Shown here piece after piece: positions 44,492-54,658 of a DNA stretch of 64,000 nt. The notes under the pieces are model-generated. The model worked only from the letters and a program-made list of their open reading frames with translations. It was not told the origin of the DNA and did no database searches. The number at the start of each line of letters is the position of its first letter. The first letter of the stretch is position 1. This stretch comes from Planctomycetales bacterium (lineage in GTDB: Bacteria; Planctomycetota; Planctomycetia; Planctomycetales; Planctomycetaceae). A program made the translations under genes and the position numbers. The stretch spans positions 25,981 through 89,980 of the forward strand of contig JANQPT010000034.1 of the NCBI GenBank assembly GCA_028285345.1. The letters are read 5' to 3'.

Positions 44492-47252
44492 CTTCGATCG
44501 TTAGCCCCCCTTGATCATTTCGGCACGCGGAGATCCGGCCGGCGTGTGCTTCGACGATCGAACGGCAAATGGATAACCCGATTCCCATTCCTTCAGGTTT
44601 GGTCGTGAAGAACGTGTCAAACAGATTGTCGAGCACCAGTTCGCAACTTGTGGCCGCATTGGCGGCAACACGCATGGTCACTCCCCCCGCGGAGCGGAAC
44701 GCCGACAACTCGATTCGGCCTCCATCGGAGCCCGATTCGGTGATCGCCTCAGTCGCATTGCGGACCAAATTGATCACAACCTGTTGCAGTTGAACGCGGT
44801 CCCCCATGACATCCGGCAACGGTTTCTCGAAATGGGCGGTCATCGAGATCGCCTTGTCCCTCAATTCCCAATCCAGCATCTCCCGCGTGTCGTCGAATAG
44901 TTCTTCGAGCTGGAGTCTCACCAGCGCGTGTGGTTTCTTTTTGACGAAGTCGCGCAGCCGATGGATGATGTCGCCGGCTCGCACAATGACGTCCCACATC
45001 TTTTCCAACAACGGTGTGATTTCTTCGCAAGAACCGGAACCGGAATTTATTTTGCGCACGCACGATTCAGCATACATAGCGGCGGCCGCCAGCGGCTGAT
45101 TGAGTTCGTGCGCCAAGCCCGACGCCATTTCGCCCATCGTGTTCAAGCGGGAAATGTGGATCAGCTCGTCACGGCGAAGCTGCGCCTCCTGCTCCAATTG
45201 CCGCCTTTGAGTGATGTCGGTGATCGTCCCCACAAATGCGACCGCATCACCGAACCGGTCCGTTTCCGGAACTGCCTGGGCGATGACCCACCGAACCGAT
45301 TGTCCATGGTCGGCAAATCGAAACTCCTCGTGAAACGGCTCGCCGGTCTCACAACAAAGCTGCCAGTAGTTGCAGACGCGCGAGCGGTCGTCTGCGTGCA
45401 ATGCGCGGCTCCAACCTTCCCCCATCGCTTGATCAGTGGTAATGCCGGAGATCTCGCAGTAGCGCTGGTTAACGTAGACGTATTTTCCGAAGGCGTCAGT
45501 CCGGAAAATTCCAACCGGCGAAATGCGGGCCAACGTCTGGTAGCGGCGCTCGCTGACTTTGAGCGACTGCAGAATCCGCGTCCGGTCGATGGCTTCCGCC
45601 AACACGTTGGCGACGGTCTGGAGAACGCTGATGTCATCGTTCGAGAATTGACGTCTGGAACGGCAATGCACTCCCAGTATTCCATACGGGGAATCGACAC
45701 CGGGGATGACGACCGTCACGCCGCTGATCACCGCGGCCTCCTCTTGTGCGGGTGTGCGCACAAACCGCGCGTCATGATCAAAATCCTCTACGATCACCGG
45801 CTCACCCGTTTTGAACGTCCGCCCCGCCTGTGAGGTCTCGTCGATCGGCAGCGCGCGGCGGTTAACCCACGCCGGATCCCAGCCGACGACAGCGCGAAAC
45901 AAAAAGTGCTCCGCGTCGGGCATCAGTTCCATCACATTGGCGAAGTCGACGGGCATAACTTTCGCCAATACTTCGACCGCATCCTGCATTAACTCCGTCA
46001 ACTCCACGCTTCCCAATGCGCGCAGGCCAAGACCGGCGACGGCCGCATGTTGTGCGGCGCGGATGCGAATCTCGGAAGCAGCCCGTTTTTGGTCAGTGAC
46101 GTCGCGAGAATTGATGATCATCGCCACGACTTTGTCACCGCATAGAATCGGATTCACCCGTGCATCGAAGGTATAAGTCTTTCCACTGCAATGGTGATAC
46201 TGGGACTCATACCGTCCGGGCTTACAGGTTCTTGCCACTTCCTCCAGACATTCCGCCGTTGACTTCTTGAAATCGTTGTCGATGTAATCAAACAGCGACT
46301 TTCCAATGACGTGCTCGACGGTCATACTCGTGATCGAACGGTTGATGTATTGAATGATTCCTTCAGGTGAGATCTTGACAATATAGTCCAGCGAGCTGTC
46401 CATAATCGTACGGCTCGTTTCCTCGGACGTTCGCAAGTCGTCTTCTGCCTGTTTGCGTTCCGTAATATCCAATCCCATGAACGCGCAACCAAGAACCTGG
46501 CCGTCTTCGTCGATGTCCGGCACAATCTGGGATTCTAAGATTCTCTGTTTCCCCTGCTGATCTTGGGTCGTAGCGATGAATCGAAGTGTTTTTCCGTCCA
46601 GCGCCTGCCGAATCTTCGGCATGAAATAGTTATAGGTTTTGGAACTAATAACGTCCTTGACCCGTTTGCCGATGTTTTGATCGCGGGGGACTTTAAACCG
46701 TTTCTCGTAGTATCGATTCACAAAGCAGTAGCGAGTATCATTGTCGATATACATGACAAACGCCGGAATGGAGTCGATCATCAGTTGAAGTTTGCGCTCG
46801 CTCTCAACCAGCGCCGACCAAGACTCCGTCGGCATACCGGTCGTTGCGTCGCACGGCAAGGACTGATGATCTTGCTCGGTCCACAACGAAGCCGGCAGTT
46901 CGTCAACCGTCATGCAGGCTCCCGGCATTGCCCCATCACCCGATTCATGGCGACTGAATCGGCACATCAACGTCGGAACTTCGGTGTCCCCGGTAGACAG
47001 CATGAGCGGATGCTGCGACTCGTACCCGTGCATAGCCGCTTCAAGGTGCGCAGTCAATTCATCCGCATGATCGGGGAGTAACTCGAAGAGATCTTGACCG
47101 GATGTCTCCGTCGGTTGCAGGCCCAACACTTCAGCGAACCGCCGGTTCGCATAGCGACAGTGAAAACGGCTGTCAAATAGACCGATGCCGATCGGTAAAG
47201 TATCGTAGTGCGCGGTTGCCTGGCCGGCACGTCTAAAGGCCCTCGGTTCCAA
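44439..47252 (-). CDS. PAS/GAF sensor histidine kinase (cytoplasmic, orphan)
   Basis: A 937-residue protein without clear membrane helices. The domain order is PAS (about 15-110), PAS (155-270), PAS (285-395), GAF (410-545), PAS (560-685), HisKA with GLAHELNQPLAAAAMYAES, and an HATPase_c domain ending the protein (QVVINLVRNATEAI, then MGIGLSICRSIVEAHAGRI). This is a FixL/DctB-like architecture that should sense an intracellular signal, possibly redox, ligand or light, and phosphorylate a response regulator. No receiver or response regulator gene is next to it. GGAGG lies 6 bp before a TTG at 47252; a TTG at 47270 with AAGGA 4 bp before is a second option. Convergent 53-bp overlap with the preceding gene. 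Confidence 0.9.
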   Translation of the reverse strand: MEPRAFRRAGQATAHYDTLPIGIGLFDSRFHCRYANRRFAEVLGLQPTETSGQDLFELLPDHADELTAHLEAAMHGYESQHPLMLSTGDTEVPTLMCRFSRHESGDGAMPGACMTVDELPASLWTEQDHQSLPCDATTGMPTESWSALVESERKLQLMIDSIPAFVMYIDNDTRYCFVNRYYEKRFKVPRDQNIGKRVKDVISSKTYNYFMPKIRQALDGKTLRFIATTQDQQGKQRILESQIVPDIDEDGQVLGCAFMGLDITERKQAEDDLRTSEETSRTIMDSSLDYIVKISPEGIIQYINRSITSMTVEHVIGKSLFDYIDNDFKKSTAECLEEVARTCKPGRYESQYHHCSGKTYTFDARVNPILCGDKVVAMIINSRDVTDQKRAASEIRIRAAQHAAVAGLGLRALGSVELTELMQDAVEVLAKVMPVDFANVMELMPDAEHFLFRAVVGWDPAWVNRRALPIDETSQAGRTFKTGEPVIVEDFDHDARFVRTPAQEEAAVISGVTVVIPGVDSPYGILGVHCRSRRQFSNDDISVLQTVANVLAEAIDRTRILQSLKVSERRYQTLARISPVGIFRTDAFGKYVYVNQRYCEISGITTDQAMGEGWSRALHADDRSRVCNYWQLCCETGEPFHEEFRFADHGQSVRWVIAQAVPETDRFGDAVAFVGTITDITQRRQLEQEAQLRRDELIHISRLNTMGEMASGLAHELNQPLAAAAMYAESCVRKINSGSGSCEEITPLLEKMWDVIVRAGDIIHRLRDFVKKKPHALVRLQLEELFDDTREMLDWELRDKAISMTAHFEKPLPDVMGDRVQLQQVVINLVRNATEAITESGSDGGRIELSAFRSAGGVTMRVAANAATSCELVLDNLFDTFFTTKPEGMGIGLSICRSIVEAHAGRISACRNDQGGLTIEVSLPSAPDDSHPASPRA

Positions 47253-47290
47253 CGGTTCCCTCCGGTTCAATCAGTCCTTTCGTGTTTCAT

Positions 47291-48727
47291 TTATGCGAGC
47301 ACTTCATCAATCACTTCACCTTTGACGTCCGTGAGGCGGCGCTTGATGCCGTTATGATAGTAGGTTAGCCGCTCGTGGTCGATCCCTAATAGATGCAACA
47401 CGGTTGCATGAAAGTCGTGCCAACTCAGGATCTCTTCAGATGCACGTAGTCCAAAGTCATCAGTTGCGCCGTAGGCGATTCCGTGCTTCAATCCGCCGCC
47501 CGCCATCCAGACGGTAAATCCGTACTGATTATGGTCGCGTCCCTTTCCTAAAACGCCCGCGTCGGACTGCGTAAATGGTGTGCGGCCGAACTCGCTTGTG
47601 AAGAGCACCAGCGTGTCGTCAAGCAGACCTCGCTGACGGAGATCGCCAATTAAGGCGGCGACAGGCTGGTCGATACGTGTCGCTTCGCGCGTATGGTTAC
47701 GGACCATATCCTCGTGGCCGTCCCAATTGATTCGCGGGCTGCCGAAGGCCCCGCCGGAGAACAATTGAACAAATCGCACTCCCTGCTCCAGCAACCTCCG
47801 CGCCAATAGGCAGCCGCGGCCGAAATCATTTGTCGGCTCCTGACCGATGCCGTACGCCTCGTGAGTCTGCCGTGTTTCACTCTGCAGGGCTGACACCTTC
47901 GGCACCGCCAGCTGCATCCGGGCGGCCAGTTCGTAGCTGCGGATTCGCGCCGCCAACTCGTCTTCACCGGCACGCGCCTCTAGATGTTTGCGATTGAGTT
48001 CCAAGAGCAGCTCGCGGGTCGCTTTTTCAGTTGTCGGGGAAATGCTTTTCGCCGGAAAGAGGTCGTCAATCGCGGTTCCGCTGCTGCGGACCATCGTTCC
48101 TTGGAATTGCGCCGGCAAAAAGCCGTTGGTCCAGTTGATGCTTCCGCCGGCGGGCAGACCGCGCGGGTCGGGGATCACCACAAACCCGGGCAATTCGTGC
48201 GAGTCACTGCCTAACCCGTAGTTCAACCAGGCCCCCATTACGGGGAACCCGTTCAACCGAAAACCGGTATGCTCTTGAAACGTTGCCGGGGTATGGTTCG
48301 ACGTTTCGGCCGTCATCGAATGGATCACCGTCAACTCGTCCGCCACCTGCGCAACGTGTGGAAACAGTTCGGAGACCCACAACCCGCTTTCGCCCCGCTG
48401 CTGGAATGCCCAATCGCTTTTTCGCAGATTGCCGACTTTTCCGAAAAAGACATCCGGCCGCTCCTCGCTGTCGAGCGGCTTTCCGTGCCATTTGGCCAAC
48501 GCCGGCTTGTAGTCGAATGAATCAACTTGGCTCAAACCGCCATTGAGCACAATGTGGATCACGCGCTGCGCAGCGGCAGGGTGATGCGAAATTGACGCTG
48601 CGCCGCCGTTGGAATCATCCGCAACCACCGAATCGCGCGCCAATAACTCAGCGAGCGCCACCGAACCGATGCCGGCGGAGGCCCAGGTCACAAACTCTCG
48701 GCGCGTAGGCAGCGACTCAATCGACAT
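47291..48727 (-). CDS. DUF1501 protein (sulfatase-like fold), Tat-like signal
   Basis: A 478-residue protein. TRREFVTWASAGIGSVALAE is a twin-arginine signal; RVIHIVLNGGLSQVDSFDYK begins the alkaline-phosphatase-like fold, and LVLFTSEFGRTPFTQSDAGV is the conserved block. The family occurs with DUF1549/DUF1553 cytochromes in planctomycetes and may handle sulfated or other carbohydrate substrates; no substrate is proven. The ATG at 48727 overlaps the DUF1553 gene's stop by 11 bp, so the two are translated together. An upstream in-frame start at 48778 lies within the previous gene and is not used. Confidence 0.94.
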   Translation of the reverse strand: MSIESLPTRREFVTWASAGIGSVALAELLARDSVVADDSNGGAASISHHPAAAQRVIHIVLNGGLSQVDSFDYKPALAKWHGKPLDSEERPDVFFGKVGNLRKSDWAFQQRGESGLWVSELFPHVAQVADELTVIHSMTAETSNHTPATFQEHTGFRLNGFPVMGAWLNYGLGSDSHELPGFVVIPDPRGLPAGGSINWTNGFLPAQFQGTMVRSSGTAIDDLFPAKSISPTTEKATRELLLELNRKHLEARAGEDELAARIRSYELAARMQLAVPKVSALQSETRQTHEAYGIGQEPTNDFGRGCLLARRLLEQGVRFVQLFSGGAFGSPRINWDGHEDMVRNHTREATRIDQPVAALIGDLRQRGLLDDTLVLFTSEFGRTPFTQSDAGVLGKGRDHNQYGFTVWMAGGGLKHGIAYGATDDFGLRASEEILSWHDFHATVLHLLGIDHERLTYYHNGIKRRLTDVKGEVIDEVLA

Positions 48728-51700
48728 AGAGAAACTCGTTGCTGTTGAAGAGCACGCGGCAATACGCCGCCAATCCATACTGTTTGATAAACCTCAGCCC
48801 CACTTCGACATCGGTGTCCGAAGCAGGACGCGAGTACGCCAATTCATATGCGCCGCGAATTTGTGCCTCAGGCATTGCACCGTTTTCGGCGACGAGCCGC
48901 TCAGCGAGTCGCTGCGACATCCGCAACACGAATGAATTGTTCATCATCGCCAGCGCCTGCAGCGGAGTTGTGGTGACCGCCCGCGCCGGCGTCTTTGTTG
49001 AAGGATCGGGACAATCAAATACATCCAGAAATCGATTCCGCCCGCTGCGGACCCAGGTGCGATAGAGGCTGCGGCGGGTAAAGCTGTCCCCCTGCGGATC
49101 ACGCATATTGTAGAACTGCGTATTACGAACAAACGTGTCAAAATCGCGATATCCCGGTCCGCCGATTTGTGGATTGAGTTGCCCGGCAACCGACAGCACC
49201 GCATCCCGGACCGACTCCGCTTCGAGGCGCGTCGGCGACTTGCGCCAATAGAATCGATTCTCGCCGTCGGCCCGCGCCGCACTCCGGCGAAACTGTGATG
49301 CCTGCCGGTACGTCGCCGACGTCACGATCAGACGGTGCAACTTCTTAAGACGCCAACCGTCGGCAATCAACCTTGCCGCCAACCAGTCAATCAGTTCTGG
49401 ATGCGAGGGACGCCCGCCGTTGAAACCGAAATCGTTCGGCGTGTCGACCAATCCCCGACCGAAATGATAATGCCAGATTCGATTGACGATCACCCGCGCG
49501 AAGAGCGGGTTCTGCGGGCTCGTGATCCAGTCAGCCAGTTTTCGACGCCGATCCGCTTCGGGTGCGTCGGCCGGCAGCCCAAAATCGGGTGAATCCCCGC
49601 TGACTGCGGCGATTCCGCGCGCTGCAACCGCAGCGGCCGGTTGAGTGGTATTGCCCCGAATCAGAACATGCGCGACCTCCGCCGGTTGCGGCACGTTGGC
49701 GTAAATCTTTTTATGGCGATATCGCCGTCGTTGTTGAGTCAAATTGATGATTTCAAACCCGACGTTCTGCAGCCGTGCGCGAGTTTCGTCGTCGGCCTCA
49801 GCCAAGATTTCCGATTCGCTCACATCCAAGTACTCGACGCCGGCGGAGGCAGCCACGACACCAGATGGCAACGCCCGGTCGTATAATCGCACTCGGTCAA
49901 TCGTGCCCGCTAAGAATCGGTTTCCACCGGCAGGCGAATGCCGCAGACCAAACAGGATCTGGCTGTTGCCGGAGGTGAACCGCTGCGGTCGCTCTTTGCG
50001 ATACGGCTTGCCGTATTGCCGTCCGTTGCGGTAGCCGAAGATTGTGCCGTCTGCGCGATAAACGATCGCAATATGGATGAGTTGCTGGTCGGCCGATGTT
50101 TCTGCAACTCCCTGAAAGTCGGACGTCCGCAAGAAACGATTACTTCCGGACATCCAATGCTGCGACTTGCGCTCTCCGAACACGATGGCGTCAAACGTTG
50201 TGCCGTCGAGCGTCTGAAGGCTCACCACGCCGCCGCCACGCTGAGACAAATCCGCCAGCGAAACCCAAGCTTCCAGCGTCTTCTCAGTCAGACTGACATC
50301 CAACGGAGGCGTAGCGACATAGCTATCCTTGCCGTCGAGAACTAAACGGCCTTCGTGCAGAGTGGCGCCGCCGAAGCCTTCTCCGTGCAATTCGCCGATG
50401 CTATCACGGAGATTCCCGTTAAAATTCCATTCGGCGATTGGAGACGGGGGCACATATTGATCGCGATTTTCCTTGCGGCGGGCCAGAATGCGTTCGCGAA
50501 TCGGCGACGACAGTTCGTCGCGTTCACGCTTTAGCGAGGCAATCGCGCCATCCAACTCGCGGACGCGGCCGGCCAGTTCTGGCTGGAAAGCCTGCGGCTG
50601 AAAGTCCCGTTCACCGTGCCGTACGCCGCCCAGGGCGGATGCCAACTGATAGTATTCGACCTGTGAAACCGGGTCGAACTTGTGGTCGTGACAGCGGGCG
50701 CAATTGACCGTCAGCCCCAAAAACGTTTGGCCCACGACACTGATGATATCTTCCAGTTCATCCTGCCGCACAACAGCACGCATCGCGGCACTCTGTTGTG
50801 ACTGGCCCACTTCATCATACGCCCCGGCAACCAGAAACCCGGTGGCGGCAATCGCTGCTTGATCTCCCGGGCGGAGGATGTCGCCCGCGAGTTGCAGCCG
50901 CGCAAATTCGTTGTAAGGCATGTCGCTATTGAGCGCTCTGACCACCCAATCACGATAGTGCCAAAAGTGGTCCCGCAACTTGTCGCGTTCAAAACCTTGG
51001 CTCTCGCCATAACGGACGACGTCCAGCCAGTGGCGGCCCCACCGCTCTCCATAATGCGGTGAACTCAACATCCGCTCGACGAGTGATTCATAAGCGTGCG
51101 GAGACTGGTCAGCCACGAATTCCCGAACCTGCTGGGGTGTCGGCGGCAGGCCGAGCAGATCAAACGACAGGCGTCGAATCAGCGTCCGGCGATCGGCCTC
51201 GCCAGACGGCGCGAGATCCCGCTCCTCGAGTTGCGCAAGCACAAACCGATCGATCTCGCCGCGCGGCCAATCTCCTGCTTTAACTTGCGGAGGCTTTGGA
51301 TTCGTGAGCGGCTGCAGGCACCACCAATCGTATCCCGCACGATGCACGGTCGTGAATCGAAACGGATTGATCGGGTCGCTGCCCCACTTCGCGCCGCGCT
51401 CGATCCATTTCTTGAGCAATGCCTTCTCTGCGGCCGTCAACGGATTCTTGGGCGGCATTTCATCGCTGCTGACGTAATCCCACAGCAGACTCTCGCTCAG
51501 ATCTCCCGGTGAGAGGACTTTGCCGGAGTCTCCGCCAGCCAGCGCGGTCTTGGACTGCGAGAGGTCCAATCCCCCTTTGTGCTCGGTCTTGTTATGGCAA
51601 TCCAGGCACCGGCTTGCCAGCAGTGGAGCGATCTGCCGATCGAAATCGACGGCCGCTGTCTTGTCATCGCCATGTCCCAAATGCGGCGATGCCCATAGCA

Positions 51701-51782
51701 GTGAAATCAGCACGATCGCGACGAGCCAATGCTGGTGTTTGCGACGACTCACTTTCCAAAGGCGTGCTGATTGATACTTCAT
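48717..51782 (-). CDS. DUF1549/DUF1553 protein with planctomycete c-type cytochrome and LamG domain
   Basis: A 1021-residue protein. A signal peptide (about 18-37, WLVAIVLISLLWASPHLGHG) precedes a planctomycete cytochrome C1 domain with CLDCH (59-63) and MPPKNPLTAAEKALLKKW. DUF1549 (PSCyt2) follows (GRHWLDVVRYGESQGFERDK, LNSDMPYNEF). Residues about 430-640 are a LamG-like jelly roll (WNFNGNLRDSIGELHGEGFG, KDSYVATPPLDVSLTEKTLE). The C-terminal DUF1553 has DFGFNGGRPSHPELIDWLAA and NRFYWRKSPTRLEAESVRDA. It is thought to be a periplasmic haem protein of sugar or sulfated glycan breakdown; electron acceptor unknown. Flanked by the PPC gene (22 bp upstream) and DUF1501. Confidence 0.95.
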   Translation of the reverse strand: MKYQSARLWKVSRRKHQHWLVAIVLISLLWASPHLGHGDDKTAAVDFDRQIAPLLASRCLDCHNKTEHKGGLDLSQSKTALAGGDSGKVLSPGDLSESLLWDYVSSDEMPPKNPLTAAEKALLKKWIERGAKWGSDPINPFRFTTVHRAGYDWWCLQPLTNPKPPQVKAGDWPRGEIDRFVLAQLEERDLAPSGEADRRTLIRRLSFDLLGLPPTPQQVREFVADQSPHAYESLVERMLSSPHYGERWGRHWLDVVRYGESQGFERDKLRDHFWHYRDWVVRALNSDMPYNEFARLQLAGDILRPGDQAAIAATGFLVAGAYDEVGQSQQSAAMRAVVRQDELEDIISVVGQTFLGLTVNCARCHDHKFDPVSQVEYYQLASALGGVRHGERDFQPQAFQPELAGRVRELDGAIASLKRERDELSSPIRERILARRKENRDQYVPPSPIAEWNFNGNLRDSIGELHGEGFGGATLHEGRLVLDGKDSYVATPPLDVSLTEKTLEAWVSLADLSQRGGGVVSLQTLDGTTFDAIVFGERKSQHWMSGSNRFLRTSDFQGVAETSADQQLIHIAIVYRADGTIFGYRNGRQYGKPYRKERPQRFTSGNSQILFGLRHSPAGGNRFLAGTIDRVRLYDRALPSGVVAASAGVEYLDVSESEILAEADDETRARLQNVGFEIINLTQQRRRYRHKKIYANVPQPAEVAHVLIRGNTTQPAAAVAARGIAAVSGDSPDFGLPADAPEADRRRKLADWITSPQNPLFARVIVNRIWHYHFGRGLVDTPNDFGFNGGRPSHPELIDWLAARLIADGWRLKKLHRLIVTSATYRQASQFRRSAARADGENRFYWRKSPTRLEAESVRDAVLSVAGQLNPQIGGPGYRDFDTFVRNTQFYNMRDPQGDSFTRRSLYRTWVRSGRNRFLDVFDCPDPSTKTPARAVTTTPLQALAMMNNSFVLRMSQRLAERLVAENGAMPEAQIRGAYELAYSRPASDTDVEVGLRFIKQYGLAAYCRVLFNSNEFLYVD

Positions 51783-51804
51783 AATCTGTTACGACCAGGC
51801 CGAT

Positions 51805-54183
51805 TCATTCGTCCATGACAACTTCGATTTTGCCTTCCGCCGTGTAGGGATGCCCTTCGCGCTGCGCCGTTCCGCGAATGACCAGCGGCATGTTGAAGGG
51901 ACCTAATTCATCGTCAGCGAACGTCACCGACATCTCAATCTCCGACTCATTCGGCGGCAGCACGACGTCGCGTGCCGCGACACCTCGGATATGCTCCGGA
52001 ACCCGCAGTTCCAAACGAACCGGTCCGGACAATCCTTTGCCGCGGCCAACCTTGACTCGTAGCGGCACGGACTTGCCGGGGGATGCCAGGACTGATTTGG
52101 GAAACGCTTCAACGCTGAGGTATTCCGTGGTGACCATCATGATAATCTGGTCGTCTGCGGCGTCCGACGTATAGCTGACTTTGTGCCGGCTGCCATCCGC
52201 ATCGGTAATCACACCGACTGCCATGACGCAGCTGCGACTGGTCCGCGCCGCCTGCATCCAGGGCGGCAGCTTGATCTGATATTCAAACTCCGAAACGCCT
52301 GCCGGAACACGAATGGTCGGACCGGTAATCCCCTGCAGATGCCGAATCTGACGGTCCGCAAGACTGATCCACAACGGTCCTTCAAACCCGCCTCGCTCAA
52401 GACGGTAACGCCGGAAATAGGTTGCGCCGCGCGAAACGTAATTCGTTTCAAACGCACCGACGACCTTAAACGGTGTCGGCATCGACACCGCCAGCAGCAG
52501 ATGGTCGAGCACCGGCTCTTCCGTTGTAAACGCGCTTCGAACGACGTCCTGATCGCCGATTCGCGCACTCCCGGTACACTTCAGATGCAGCGGCTGAATC
52601 TTAGCAGTACTCTCAGCTTTCAATTTGACCTCAGCCTTAGACTTTCCTTCCGGAATGACGGCATCAGCAACCGTAATGCCCTGCGGGAGTTCTCCGAACG
52701 AAAGCTGAACGGCGCCGGTAAAACTGCCGATGCGTTCCGCTTCAATTGCGAGCTTGACTTTCTTTCCACGCTCGAGCGTCAGCGAGTCGGCGGGAAGTTT
52801 TAATCGGAAATCCGGCTCCTGATCAGCATGTCGGGCGATCACCAGCCGATAGGCAAACTCCGGTCCCCCGCGGCGCGGCGCGCGATCTTTCACGGTGACG
52901 GAAAAGTCGCCGTCGACGGGAATCGTCAGCTCTAAACGGGAATCTGCCTCGGTCGCAGAGGAATTGTCGTTTTCGCCGAGCACCTTTCCCGATGAGTCCC
53001 GAACGGTCAGAACCGAGTCCAAACGCGACCCCAGCTGTGCCGCACGAATCTCAAACGTGTACTTCTCACCTTGAGCCGCGCGAATCTTCCAGACATCTTC
53101 TTCACCCGGTTCCAAGATGCGTCCATTTAACACGGCCGGCAGCGAGACTGCTTCGCGGGGCTTATCCGATCCCCGCTCCTGATATTCCGGAAGATCGCTC
53201 AGATCTAAATTGACAGCATTCGACAGGGAGCCATCAATGGGCAACCGATCCGTCCACGTCTCGCCTGGCTCTTCCGGCAATCTGAAGCTGACCTCCTGTT
53301 CCGGGAGATTCACGCCGGCCAATTGCAACTTCAGAGGCTTGCCGCGGCGTCCTCCCAACGGGAACACCGAATTGATGTGCGGTCCTCCATGAATCGTCAG
53401 TCGATACACATAGTGCTGCAGTCCGCCAAAGTTGATATCGTGAATTCTCACTTGATGTTCACCGTCGACCGCGGCGGTGAACTGCAGGAAAGAATCACTC
53501 TCCTTACCATCCACATTTTCCGCGATGCGCCGTCCGGCGGGGTCAAGGATTTCCAAGCGGGAGTCTAGCGGCGACCCAAGGCGGCTGGCCGTGACCTCGC
53601 ACGTATAGCTCCGCCCCGACTCGGCGGGAAAGGTCCAAATATCGACGTCTTCGCGCGGGAAGATTCGGCCGTTGATGGTGACCGGCAATTGCACGCCCAC
53701 GGGAACCGGCTTGCCGTCGGTTTCACGCTCGACGATCTCCGGCAGATCGCCGACTACGAACTTCATAGTCGGGACGACACCCTGCGATGTCCAGAGGCGA
53801 AACCGCCGCTCCCCCAGCGGCGCGTCGGCGGCAATCGTCACCGCGCCGGCCTGATCTTTTGGATAGTTCTCGCGCGCCTGAGAGGCGGGCCAGCGCACGG
53901 GCGGACCTTCAAACCACACGGTGCGCGGGGCCCTGTGCAATTGCGGCGTCGCGGTCACGCCCGGTCCCAGCATTTCAAATGGGCAGACTTCGTGCAGATA
54001 GTGGCCGCCCACATGAAACGCGACCGACGTTCCGCGCTGCCCGCCGGCGGGGAAGATGTACGAGATTGACGGCGTGTCCGCGAACGAACACTCCTGGACC
54101 AAAAGCAGCAATAGGCAAAAAGTCAGTGAACCAATTGGCACTCGCTGAGAGGTCAATGGATTGTGCTGGTAGTTGGCAGGCAT
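51805..54183 (-). CDS. Secreted protein with two pre-peptidase C-terminal (PPC) domains
   Basis: A 792-residue protein. The N-terminus has a signal peptide (IGSLTFCLLLLLVQECSFA). An IPT-like start (SISYIFPAGGQRGTSVAFHV) follows. Two PPC domains are seen: about 180-290 (LPVTINGRIFPREDVDIWTF) and about 360-475 (LPAVLNGRILEPGEEDVWKI). The C-terminal 320 residues are beta-rich with no known name (KSKAEVKLKAESTAKIQPLH, IRHLQGITGPTIRVPAG). The ATG at 54183 is preferred because the extra 44 residues of the longest frame are not signal-like. It heads an operon with the DUF1553 and DUF1501 genes (22-bp gap, then overlap), a triad seen in planctomycetes. It is possibly a carbohydrate-binding partner; not proven. 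Confidence 0.88.
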   Translation of the reverse strand: MPANYQHNPLTSQRVPIGSLTFCLLLLLVQECSFADTPSISYIFPAGGQRGTSVAFHVGGHYLHEVCPFEMLGPGVTATPQLHRAPRTVWFEGPPVRWPASQARENYPKDQAGAVTIAADAPLGERRFRLWTSQGVVPTMKFVVGDLPEIVERETDGKPVPVGVQLPVTINGRIFPREDVDIWTFPAESGRSYTCEVTASRLGSPLDSRLEILDPAGRRIAENVDGKESDSFLQFTAAVDGEHQVRIHDINFGGLQHYVYRLTIHGGPHINSVFPLGGRRGKPLKLQLAGVNLPEQEVSFRLPEEPGETWTDRLPIDGSLSNAVNLDLSDLPEYQERGSDKPREAVSLPAVLNGRILEPGEEDVWKIRAAQGEKYTFEIRAAQLGSRLDSVLTVRDSSGKVLGENDNSSATEADSRLELTIPVDGDFSVTVKDRAPRRGGPEFAYRLVIARHADQEPDFRLKLPADSLTLERGKKVKLAIEAERIGSFTGAVQLSFGELPQGITVADAVIPEGKSKAEVKLKAESTAKIQPLHLKCTGSARIGDQDVVRSAFTTEEPVLDHLLLAVSMPTPFKVVGAFETNYVSRGATYFRRYRLERGGFEGPLWISLADRQIRHLQGITGPTIRVPAGVSEFEYQIKLPPWMQAARTSRSCVMAVGVITDADGSRHKVSYTSDAADDQIIMMVTTEYLSVEAFPKSVLASPGKSVPLRVKVGRGKGLSGPVRLELRVPEHIRGVAARDVVLPPNESEIEMSVTFADDELGPFNMPLVIRGTAQREGHPYTAEGKIEVVMDE

Positions 54184-54328
54184 GTGGTGGAAGTCGCGGC
54201 GCCTAATTGTGGGCAACCAATTCGAGGATCCTTGATGAGAAATTCGGCTCCCATCCAATATACCCGGACAGACCGATCCAGGAAAAGAGTGCCTTAAGGA
54301 AACGGCGATCCTCAAAGCCGTCGCGAAC

Positions 54329-54658
54329 TCAGTATTCGCCCTCTTCCTCCTCGCCCGCCCCCTGAATTTTGGCGATTGCGTCCGTTGCGGCCTGCTGAAC
54401 CCGCGGATCAGGATCGTTCGTCAATTTCTCCAGAGCCGGAATTGCACTCGACGCCTCTGCGCCCAATTCCCCAAGAATGAACGCGTTAGAGATTCTGACC
54501 CGAGGTTCCCGATGGGACAACAAGTTGATCGTTCGCGAAACATCAATGTTCGATTTGTCGCGAATCGTGGGCTGCTTGACTTCACCGGAGTCTTCCTCTC
54601 CGCAGCCGGCAACTACTGACAATCCAACGAACATGACAAGCACCATAAGCTGTTTCAC
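54329..54658 (-). CDS. HEAT-repeat lipoprotein
   Basis: A 109-residue protein, starting at GTG with AAAGGA about 9 bp before. The N-terminus (LMVLVMFVGLSVVAGCGEED) is a signal with a Gly-Cys lipobox. Two HEAT-type repeats follow: LLSHREPRVRISNAFILGEL and LTNDPDPRVQQAATDAIAKI. The tail is Glu-rich (AGEEEEGEY). It is on the same strand, 145 bp before the PPC gene start, but probably independent. A longer frame (start 54763) lacks a signal at its N-terminus, so it is less likely. Confidence 0.8.
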   Translation of the reverse strand: MKQLMVLVMFVGLSVVAGCGEEDSGEVKQPTIRDKSNIDVSRTINLLSHREPRVRISNAFILGELGAEASSAIPALEKLTNDPDPRVQQAATDAIAKIQGAGEEEEGEY

